DNA of 7,548 nucleotides from positions 1-7,548 of the forward strand of contig JAISCM010000245.1 of assembly GCA_031265595.1 (NCBI GenBank), read 5' to 3'. Source of the DNA: Tannerellaceae bacterium (lineage in GTDB: Bacteria; Bacteroidota; Bacteroidia; Bacteroidales; Tannerellaceae). A program made the position numbers and the translations under genes. Numbering within the stretch: position 1 is the first letter of the stretch; each line of letters starts with the position of its first letter. Below, piece by piece: positions 1 through 5,846 of this stretch. The notes beneath the pieces were generated by a model that searched no databases, was not told where the DNA came from, and worked only from the letters and a program-made list of their open reading frames with translations.

Positions 1-1
1 A

Positions 2-928
2 TTAGTCAAATAACGTCTTTTGTATAGTATTACTTTTACGTTCTTTATGTCCGTATTTAGCTTCTACTTCTTTGAAGAAAACGTCTTTTGCCCCATTGTG
101 ATTTTTCAGAAACCATTTAGCATGATTGTCGAGATAGACCTCTCGAACCTCTTTGTCATTTAAGTCATTAGGAACGCGCTCCATACGGGGGTCTATACTG
201 TCAAATCCTTTAAATGATTCGGATAACCTTCTTTCTATTTGTTCAACATAATTGGTTGATAGCTCAAAACCAACGCATTTTCTATTTAATTGTTGACAAA
301 CCCTCAGTGTTGTACCACTTCCGGCAAAGGGGTCTAATACCAAGTTGTTTTCATTAGAAGAAGCTAAAACCATTCTTTCTATAAGTCCTTCTGGTTTTTG
401 TGTGGGATGATTTTGTCTATTGTCTTGACAATAATGCACATGAGAAAACTCCCACACATCACCAGGATTTGCGCCTCTCATATTATTGACAGAGCGATAG
501 AATTTCTGCGGCACTCTTACATCATCTATATTAAAAATGAATTTGTCAGTCTTTGTGAACATCAATATGTCATCATGCCTCGGAGAAAATCCTTTCTTTT
601 TTCCTATACCTTGCGTATAAAACCAACAAATCCAATTATTGAAGCGCAACGTATGATCCTGCTCAAGTATTTTATATAGATAGGATATAAATCTAAAGCC
701 CATAAATATATAGATTGTCCCTGTAGGCTTCAACACCCGGCAAGCTTCCCCTGTCCAATGCTTCGTAAATTCAATATACTCCTCAAAAGACTTACTGTCT
801 GAGCCATTCCCATAGTCTTTGTTTAAATTATAGGGTGGATCAGCCACTATTAAATCTATCGATTCTGATTTAACAGACTTAAATAGCTCAATGGCATCGC
901 CTTGGTATATCTTCACTCTTTTATCCAT
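2..928 (-). CDS. Beta-class DNA amino-methyltransferase (N6-adenine or N4-cytosine)
   Basis: The complete 308-residue protein transfers a methyl group from SAM to an exocyclic amino group in DNA. The catalytic motif IV, DPPY (residues 30-33), lies near the N-terminus, and the SAM-binding motif I, DPFAGSGTT (199-207), lies near the C-terminus. That order defines the beta class, as in M.RsrI. HPTQKPEGLIERM (174-186), just before motif I, is also typical of the family. Asp-Pro-Pro-Tyr fits N6-adenine best, but N4-cytosine cannot be excluded. Residues after about 240 form a charged C-terminal extension without a recognised domain. The stop codon is at 2-4. The start is the ATG at 926-928, and motif IV at the usual distance supports it. 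No endonuclease is visible, so it is either an orphan or half of a restriction-modification pair whose partner lies left of the window. The gene is clearly AT-richer than the sugar-nucleotide genes, which suggests horizontal transfer. The recognition sequence cannot be read from the protein. Confidence 0.93.
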   Translation of the reverse strand: MDKRVKIYQGDAIELFKSVKSESIDLIVADPPYNLNKDYGNGSDSKSFEEYIEFTKHWTGEACRVLKPTGTIYIFMGFRFISYLYKILEQDHTLRFNNWICWFYTQGIGKKKGFSPRHDDILMFTKTDKFIFNIDDVRVPQKFYRSVNNMRGANPGDVWEFSHVHYCQDNRQNHPTQKPEGLIERMVLASSNENNLVLDPFAGSGTTLRVCQQLNRKCVGFELSTNYVEQIERRLSESFKGFDSIDPRMERVPNDLNDKEVREVYLDNHAKWFLKNHNGAKDVFFKEVEAKYGHKERKSNTIQKTLFD

Positions 929-989
929 TGGTTTTTTTGAGCGAATGTAAGCCAGCTTTCAATCGTACATTTATACATTTTACTGCGAG

Positions 990-997
990 CAAAGATA
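990..997 (-). promoter_or_regulatory. Bacteroidetes -7 box for the DNA methyltransferase
   Basis: On the minus strand this reads TATCTTTG, an exact match to the Bacteroidetes sigma-A -7 consensus TAnnTTTG. It lies 61 bases upstream of the methyltransferase start codon. I see no convincing -33 TTG element at the usual distance, so the call rests on one box and its position. It points away from the promoter at 1061-1068, which makes the spacer a divergent promoter region. Confidence 0.5.
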
Positions 998-1060
998 CTC
1001 ATTAAAGTAGAAATGGAACTATATTTTAATCCCTCTGTTTTTTGTTGGAAGTTTATTTAC

Positions 1061-1068
1061 TACTTTTG
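1061..1068 (+). promoter_or_regulatory. Bacteroidetes -7 box for the phosphoesterase lipoprotein
   Basis: The sequence TACTTTTG matches TAnnTTTG exactly and ends 25 bases before the ATG of the phosphoesterase. A TTG at 1042-1044 could be a -33 element, but its 16-base spacing is shorter than usual. If the promoter is real, the 5' untranslated leader would be only about 20 bases. No Shine-Dalgarno sequence is evident before the start, which is normal in this phylum. Confidence 0.55.
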
Positions 1069-1093
1069 TCTTTGAACCCGGACAAAGAACTAA

Positions 1094-2338
1094 ATGATGA
1101 CGACCGATTTAAAGAAGAAAGCAGGTATTTTTCTGTTGTGCGCGATATGTTTTGTTTGCTGCGACGACACTCCATACTCATTACGAAGCAATGAATATGA
1201 TTTTTATTATATGGTAAACAATAAGCAGGCGGCTACTCGCTTAGCTGCTATTATGTATAATGAAGCAGACACTGCCAATCCCGTTGAGCGATTCAAGCTG
1301 GTACATATCTCTGATGTACATGTTTCTGACTGGTCGGTCGATAATAACTATCAATTGCCTAATAACCTGATAGGATCGGTTACTTTTTCTAATCAAAGCG
1401 AGCTGAAGATAAATGCGATGGTAGCCACTGGCGACCATATCAGCGGAGGAACAAAAAGAGCGGCGCTTGTATACCTTAATTCTTTTTATACCCATCTTTA
1501 TGCCGATAACGGAATACCCACCTTCCCCTGCTACGGCAATCACGACAGCAATATGACCGAACGTTCAAAAAGTGAATACCTTAGTTCGGCGGAACTGGCA
1601 AACGCCTTTAACAATAAAGGAAACTATCCGCTGCAAAGACCCGCCGGAAATAGCTACTATTATGCAGATGTACAGAATCCGATGGGTGGATTCATCCGTT
1701 TTATCGCCTTAGACATGACCGACCAGCCGGATAATCAATATAATACACTGGCAAATGCCGTGTACTCGCAGGCCCAGATCGATTGGTTTGCCAATGTAGC
1801 CTTGAAGCAGAACATGTCCGAACAACACAGCGTCATTGTATTAACCCACTATCCCTTCCAGCCCTATAGAAAAGATACTACTACCTATTTGATAGACGGA
1901 AATTTTATACACACCTGTAAGTTATTCCCTGAAATCATCGAAGCCTTCCGAAGCAGAACATCCATCCGGAAGACGTTTGGCAACATTCTCCGCTCGCAGG
2001 ACCCCCGTATCGTTGATTATGATTTCAGCGAAAGCAAAGGCGAATTTATCTGCTATCTGGGAGGACATGCCCATGTCTTCGCCCTTTTCGATGTAGAAGG
2101 CCTGAGCAATGCCAACGAACAGTTACTCCCCCAGCGGATGATTCTTTGCACCAATCAGGCGGCGTCGAACACAGGCGTAGTCTTTAACAGCGTACGTCGT
2201 GAAAACGCCGGCATCTCCAGTAACAGTTTTAATATCTATTCAATAGATACCCACGAACGGAAGATATACATCTCCTATTTCGGCGCATTCAACCCCTCTC
2301 CCAAGCGCACTGAATTTCCAATAATAATAGATTACTGA
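1094..2338 (+). CDS. Calcineurin-like metallophosphoesterase, probable lipoprotein
   Basis: The 414-residue protein belongs to the calcineurin-like metallophosphoesterase superfamily, which hydrolyses phosphomono- or diesters with a two-metal centre. The metal-binding motifs appear in order: DVH in HISDVH (71-76), GDH (113-115), GNHD (148-151), the His of VLTHYPF (252) and GGHAH (323-327). The N-terminus has lysines (7-9), a hydrophobic stretch (11-21) and a Cys pair (22-23) followed by Asp-Asp. This looks like a lipoprotein signal, with the acids after Cys recalling Bacteroidetes surface-export signals, although Phe-Val-Cys-Cys is a poor lipobox. Two adjacent ATG codons (1094 and 1097) could start it, and the difference is one residue. 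It is probably anchored in the outer membrane or faces the periplasm. The substrate is unknown. It appears to be a single-gene unit: the next gene has its own promoter box. Confidence 0.88.
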   Translation: MMTTDLKKKAGIFLLCAICFVCCDDTPYSLRSNEYDFYYMVNNKQAATRLAAIMYNEADTANPVERFKLVHISDVHVSDWSVDNNYQLPNNLIGSVTFSNQSELKINAMVATGDHISGGTKRAALVYLNSFYTHLYADNGIPTFPCYGNHDSNMTERSKSEYLSSAELANAFNNKGNYPLQRPAGNSYYYADVQNPMGGFIRFIALDMTDQPDNQYNTLANAVYSQAQIDWFANVALKQNMSEQHSVIVLTHYPFQPYRKDTTTYLIDGNFIHTCKLFPEIIEAFRSRTSIRKTFGNILRSQDPRIVDYDFSESKGEFICYLGGHAHVFALFDVEGLSNANEQLLPQRMILCTNQAASNTGVVFNSVRRENAGISSNSFNIYSIDTHERKIYISYFGAFNPSPKRTEFPIIIDY

Positions 2339-2404
2339 CAGGGGGGGTGAAAAAGAAAAACCAGACTTCGCTGAGCTATACTATATAGTTCCACTCTTTT
2401 TGTG

Positions 2405-2412
2405 TAATTTTG
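2405..2412 (+). promoter_or_regulatory. Bacteroidetes -7 box for the zinc-ribbon methyltransferase
   Basis: TAATTTTG is an exact match to the TAnnTTTG consensus and ends 41 bases before the methyltransferase ATG at 2454. No clear -33 TTG is visible at 19-21 bases upstream. The 115-base gap after the phosphoesterase contains no obvious hairpin-plus-T-tract terminator, so read-through from the upstream gene is also possible. Confidence 0.5.
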
Positions 2413-2453
2413 CAAGATGTTATATTAGTTATTAATCCAATTGACGAAAATCT

Positions 2454-3449
2454 ATGCAAAAAAATGAATGCCCGCTCTGTGGCGCAAGCGCCCGGTTGGC
2501 AGAGGAACATTGTCCGGGGTTTATGAAGCCTGATGTATTTAGTATATACCATTGCCCTGCCTGTGATACACAGTTTTCAATGCCGCGCATCGAAAATAAT
2601 AAGATCTACGAATACATGTACGGAAGGGGATACAGCCATTACTGCCGTTATCCGAAAGAAATCAAAAAAGCCAAAGACCCGCTGCAATATCTGGCCAATG
2701 CCGAAGCGGCCTATTGGGCGGCTGTAAAAATCATTCAGGAAATGGCTGCACACCGGAAAGACCTCAAAATTCTTGAAATCGGGTCGGGACTTGGCTATTT
2801 TACCTACGCCCTGAATCAGGCGGGCTACCATACAACGGGGATCGATATTTCGGAAAATGGCGTAGCCCAGGCCCGACAGACATTTGGCGATTATTACCTT
2901 TGCGCAGACGTTACCCAGTGGGCCGGCAAGCATAAAGAAGAATATGACGTAGTGCTTTGTGTAGAAACAATCGAACATGTAAACGAAGCCCTTCCTTTCT
3001 TTCGGAGCATAGCCGCCTGCTGCAAATCGCAGGAAGCGCCGGGAGGCGGAGGGAAAATTATCATAACAACGCCAAACAAGAGCACGTACTCCAGCGAAGC
3101 AGTCTGGTGTAACGCTTTGCCGCCTTTTCATCTATGGTGGCTGAGCGAAACCTCCATGTACTATATGGCAGAGCAGATACAGGCGAAGGTGAGTTTTATG
3201 GACTGGAGCGAGTATCATCAGCAAAATCGCTCTACCGCCCGGACAAACCCTGAAGAGACGACCCGATGCACTGATACGCCTTTTTTAGATGAAAACGGTT
3301 ATGCCATACACCCCAAAAGCGCCCTGCGCAAATATCTCGAAACTATTCCTCTGGCAAAAAGAATAGGGAAGAAAGTAATGCGCATCCCCGAATACCGCTT
3401 TCAGGGCAGCAGGGGATTAATTTTGTGCGCAGTGTTTGAGCGACAATAA
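2454..3449 (+). CDS. Class I SAM-dependent methyltransferase with N-terminal zinc ribbon
   Basis: The 331-residue, probably cytoplasmic protein has two parts. Residues 1-45 carry C6-x2-C9 and C34-x2-C37, a zinc-ribbon pattern often found at the front of methyltransferases in polysaccharide and sugar-modification loci. From about 100 to 220 there is a Rossmann-type methyltransferase fold: motif I EIGSGLGYF (108-116), GIDIS with the ribose-binding acid D131 (129-133), an acidic motif at ADV (151-153), and ETIEHV (171-176), typical of the Methyltransf_11/23 (UbiG-like) group. The last 100 residues are not a recognised domain. The ATG at 2454 is chosen because the first Cys pair follows directly and a -7 box lies upstream. 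The acceptor cannot be told from sequence; a sugar, lipid or small molecule are all possible. The gene ends three bases from the convergent neighbour. Confidence 0.87.
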   Translation: MQKNECPLCGASARLAEEHCPGFMKPDVFSIYHCPACDTQFSMPRIENNKIYEYMYGRGYSHYCRYPKEIKKAKDPLQYLANAEAAYWAAVKIIQEMAAHRKDLKILEIGSGLGYFTYALNQAGYHTTGIDISENGVAQARQTFGDYYLCADVTQWAGKHKEEYDVVLCVETIEHVNEALPFFRSIAACCKSQEAPGGGGKIIITTPNKSTYSSEAVWCNALPPFHLWWLSETSMYYMAEQIQAKVSFMDWSEYHQQNRSTARTNPEETTRCTDTPFLDENGYAIHPKSALRKYLETIPLAKRIGKKVMRIPEYRFQGSRGLILCAVFERQ

Positions 3450-3452
3450 AGC

Positions 3453-4397
3453 TTACACCCAAAACTTGGAAACTACCGAAGAGGTTTGGACTTCCGGCAG
3501 CGGTTTCCCGTCAATCAAATCGAATAGCCTGGCAGCATAATAAATGTCATGCAAGGCGATGCCGATATTATAGACGAGGATGCGTTCCCTGCCGGATTCT
3601 CTTCCTTTATTTTCTTTCAGCAGGACTTTTGAAAACTCATCGAACTTCTTAAACCGGGCGAAGTACTGGAAGTTTTTAACATGGTTTGTATCATCGGCAA
3701 AAACCTTATCAAAGAATAAGTCGCAATTCTGAAAGCCACGCGTATGTACGGGAACTACCAATACCCCTTCTTTAAATACATTATCGGGAGCTATTAACTC
3801 GGTAGCCACTGTTACGCACGAAACCACCACATCCGCTCCGTCAATTAAGTCTTCGGCAGAATCATATACTGAGAAGGTGATAGAGGTATAGGCAGCAAAT
3901 CGTTCCTGAAAGAGAAGCTCCTGGCCTTTATAAGCAAGCAACCGGATGTGAACCGGTTCGTCTTTAAGAAGCGCCAGCAGGCATAATAAAGTAGCTCTGG
4001 CCGTATTACCTAATCCGATGAAAGCATATTCTTTTGTGTGGGACGCTTTAAGTGTTTGTATCGTTAATGCCGCTACGGCGCCAGTACGCATGGCTGTTAT
4101 CCAACTGCCATCCAGCAGGGCTAAGGTCTCTCCCGTTTTAGTATCGGATAGTAATATATCCGCTTGCAAGGCAGGATTACGCTCCGGATAGCGGGATACG
4201 ATCTTTACTCCAAACCGTTCCAGCCCGGGCAGGTATACCGGCATCGTATTGAAGAATATCTTCGGATCGATCTTCATGCTGATTTTACTGGGCAAATGGG
4301 CCTGGTATTTCATACGAAAGGCTTCGTCTACCCATTCTACGCATTGGGAAGGAGATATATGTACGTTTTGTATCGTGTCGAAATCTATTATTTTCAT
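3453..4397 (-). CDS. Ornithine cyclodeaminase/mu-crystallin family NAD(P)-dependent enzyme
   Basis: The 314-residue protein belongs to a family that handles imine chemistry on amino acids: ornithine cyclodeaminase, ketimine reductase, alanine dehydrogenase and SbnB-type dehydrogenases. Visible family signatures are GVKIVS with Lys65, which matches the substrate-carboxylate Lys, MRTGAVAAL with Arg104 (103-111), the dinucleotide-binding GLGNTA (128-133), an Asp pair (235-236) near the position of the catalytic Asp, and IGIALHDI (278-285) near the C-terminus. It is slightly shorter than the roughly 350-residue ornithine cyclodeaminases, and its overall sequence is not close enough for me to name a substrate. 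It starts 39 bases after the ugd stop on the same strand, without a promoter box in between, so it is probably co-transcribed with ugd. That pairing is unusual and suggests a role in making an amino-acid-derived substituent, which is inference. Confidence 0.85.
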   Translation of the reverse strand: MKIIDFDTIQNVHISPSQCVEWVDEAFRMKYQAHLPSKISMKIDPKIFFNTMPVYLPGLERFGVKIVSRYPERNPALQADILLSDTKTGETLALLDGSWITAMRTGAVAALTIQTLKASHTKEYAFIGLGNTARATLLCLLALLKDEPVHIRLLAYKGQELLFQERFAAYTSITFSVYDSAEDLIDGADVVVSCVTVATELIAPDNVFKEGVLVVPVHTRGFQNCDLFFDKVFADDTNHVKNFQYFARFKKFDEFSKVLLKENKGRESGRERILVYNIGIALHDIYYAARLFDLIDGKPLPEVQTSSVVSKFWV

Positions 4398-4436
4398 GAT
4401 GTGATCTGTTATTTATGTGCTGAAGATGTTTTTTTC

Positions 4437-5750
4437 TTACCGGCCGATGCAATGGTAGGTGAAGCCGTTTTCTTCTAATTCTCTGGGATCGTATATGTTT
4501 CGTCCGTCCAGGATGAGGGGCGTAGTCATTAGCCTCTTTACCACTTGCCAGGAGGGCAGACGGAACTCTTTCCATTCGGTCACTAAGATGAGGGCGTCGG
4601 CGTCTACTACCGTTTCATAGATGTCTTTGCCGTAATGTATCTTATCGCCGTATAGCCTTTTTGCCTCCGGCATAGCTACCGGGTCGTAAGTCGTTACGTG
4701 GCATCCGGCGGCTAATAGCTTTTCTATTAGTACTAAAGACGGGGCTTCGCGCATATCGTCGGTTTCGGGCTTGAAGGCCAATCCCCACAGAGCGATCCGT
4801 TTGTCTTTAATATCTCCCTCGAAATGGTTTTCTAATTTATGGAAGAGGATGGTTTTCTGCGTTTCATTTACCTCTTCTACGGCTTGCAGGATACGCATTG
4901 TATAGCTGTGTTCCTGCGCCGTGCGGATCAGCGCTTTTACATCTTTGGGGAAACATGAGCCGCCGTATCCGCAGCCGGGATACAAAAAACGGCTACCGAT
5001 CCGCCCGTCCGAACCGATCCCTTTACGTACCATATTGACGTCTGCACCGACAATCTCGCACAGGTTGGCAATGTCGTTCATAAAACTGATGCGGGTGGCC
5101 AGCATCGCATTGGCGGCATATTTGGTCATTTCGGCAGAGGGTACGTCCATAAAGATAACGCGGAAGTTATTCAGCAGGAAGGGGCGGTATAGTTTAGACA
5201 TTACCTTTTCTGCCCGGTCGGACTCTACGCCTACTACCACCCGGTCGGGGCTCATAAAGTCTTTAATAGCTGCTCCTTCTTTCAGAAACTCGGGGTTGGA
5301 AGCAATATCAAACTCAATGGATACGTTTCGTTTATCCAATTCTTGCTGTATGGCTTGTTTTACTTTTTGGGCCGTGCCTACCGGTACGGTGCTTTTGGTG
5401 ACGAGTAATAAGTATTTATTCATGCTCCGGCCCACCTCGCGGGCTACTTCCAGTACGTATGTCAGGTCGGCGCTGCCGTCTTCGTCGGGGGGCGTGCCTA
5501 CGGCGCTGAATATCACTTCTACATCGTTGATACATTCGGCCAGGGCTGTGGTAAATTTCAATCGTCCGGCTTGTGCGTTACGGCCTACCATCTCTTCCAG
5601 GCCCGGTTCAAAAATAGGGATAATGCCTTTCTTCAGGTTTTCTATCTTTGCCGTATCCACGTCTACACAATAAACTTCCATTCCCATTTCGGCAAAACAA
5701 GTGCCTGTTACCAATCCTACATAACCTGTACCAACGATCGCTATTTTCAT
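4437..5750 (-). CDS. ugd: UDP-glucose 6-dehydrogenase
   Basis: This 437-residue cytosolic enzyme oxidises UDP-glucose to UDP-glucuronate with two NAD+, supplying acidic sugar for capsule or other surface glycans. The N-terminal Rossmann motif is GTGYVGLVTG (7-16). Other family marks are VGTPPDEDGSADL (84-96), STVPVGT (120-126), FLKEGAAIKDF (155-165), the central K210 and N214 in TKYAANAML, and the catalytic C266 in GYGGSCFPKD (261-270). GLAFKPETDDMREAPS marks the C-terminal UDP-binding domain. The length is typical. The frame is open upstream to 5939, but the ATG at 5748-5750 begins exactly at the canonical MKIAIVGTGYVG and follows a -7 box, so it is the start. UDP-ManNAc and GDP-mannose dehydrogenases share the fold, but the overall pattern fits Ugd best. 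It is probably followed in the same transcript by the ornithine cyclodeaminase-family gene. Confidence 0.95.
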   Translation of the reverse strand: MKIAIVGTGYVGLVTGTCFAEMGMEVYCVDVDTAKIENLKKGIIPIFEPGLEEMVGRNAQAGRLKFTTALAECINDVEVIFSAVGTPPDEDGSADLTYVLEVAREVGRSMNKYLLLVTKSTVPVGTAQKVKQAIQQELDKRNVSIEFDIASNPEFLKEGAAIKDFMSPDRVVVGVESDRAEKVMSKLYRPFLLNNFRVIFMDVPSAEMTKYAANAMLATRISFMNDIANLCEIVGADVNMVRKGIGSDGRIGSRFLYPGCGYGGSCFPKDVKALIRTAQEHSYTMRILQAVEEVNETQKTILFHKLENHFEGDIKDKRIALWGLAFKPETDDMREAPSLVLIEKLLAAGCHVTTYDPVAMPEAKRLYGDKIHYGKDIYETVVDADALILVTEWKEFRLPSWQVVKRLMTTPLILDGRNIYDPRELEENGFTYHCIGR

Positions 5751-5777
5751 CTTGTGAATCTTTTGTTGTTTTTTCTG

Positions 5778-5785
5778 CAAAGATA
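5778..5785 (-). promoter_or_regulatory. Bacteroidetes -7 box for ugd
   Basis: On the minus strand this reads TATCTTTG, matching TAnnTTTG, 27 bases upstream of the chosen ugd start. It supports that start over longer versions, because those would begin upstream of this promoter. The -33 element is not clear. The box is back to back with the plus-strand box at 5799-5806, only 13 bases away, so the two polymerases could not bind at the same time. Confidence 0.55.
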
Positions 5786-5795
5786 GGGGATAATT

Positions 5796-5839
5796 CTCTA
5801 CTTTTGTACTTCTTTTATAACATAGAATAAAAAGTAGAG
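5796..5839. repeat. Perfect 10-bp inverted repeat in the divergent promoter
   Basis: CTCTACTTTT (5796-5805) and its exact reverse complement AAAAGTAGAG (5830-5839) are separated by 24 bases. The left arm contains most of the plus-strand -7 box of the fusion gene. Because transcription should begin after that box, the left arm would not be in the RNA, so an RNA hairpin is unlikely and a protein-binding operator fits better. The arms are shorter and closer together than known Bacteroides invertible promoters. A role is inferred from position only. Confidence 0.45.
5799..5806 (+). promoter_or_regulatory. Bacteroidetes -7 box for the nucleotidyltransferase/PLP fusion gene
   Basis: TACTTTTG is an exact TAnnTTTG match ending 40 bases before the ATG at 5847. 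It lies inside an inverted repeat and shares the ten bases CTACTTTTGT with the phosphoesterase promoter (1060-1069). No good -33 TTG is seen at normal spacing, which could mean a weak or activator-dependent promoter. Confidence 0.55.
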
Positions 5840-5846
5840 TAACAAA

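Noticed and set aside
398..679. 93-codon frame opposite the DNA methyltransferase
   Set aside because: It is the complementary-strand reading of a gene with clear catalytic motifs and has no features of its own.
2341..2347. Run of seven G after the phosphoesterase stop, as a phase-variation tract
   Set aside because: It lies outside any coding region and before the next promoter box, so length changes would not alter a protein. No regulatory role is evident.
2577..3131. 184-codon open frame antisense to the zinc-ribbon methyltransferase
   Set aside because: It lies entirely within a well-supported gene, and its translation shows no domain or motif.
3440..3470. Possible bidirectional terminator between the convergent genes
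   Set aside because: Only the six-base palindrome AAGCTT and weak short pairings are present, with no stable stem and T tract.
4285..4575. 96-codon frame across the junction of ugd and the cyclodeaminase-like gene
   Set aside because: The composition (Arg and His rich) is that of an off-frame reading, and it overlaps both confident genes.
4921..5673. 250-codon open frame antisense to ugd
   Set aside because: It is fully inside ugd on the opposite strand, is rich in Ser, Thr and Arg as expected of a shadow frame, and shows no recognisable motif.
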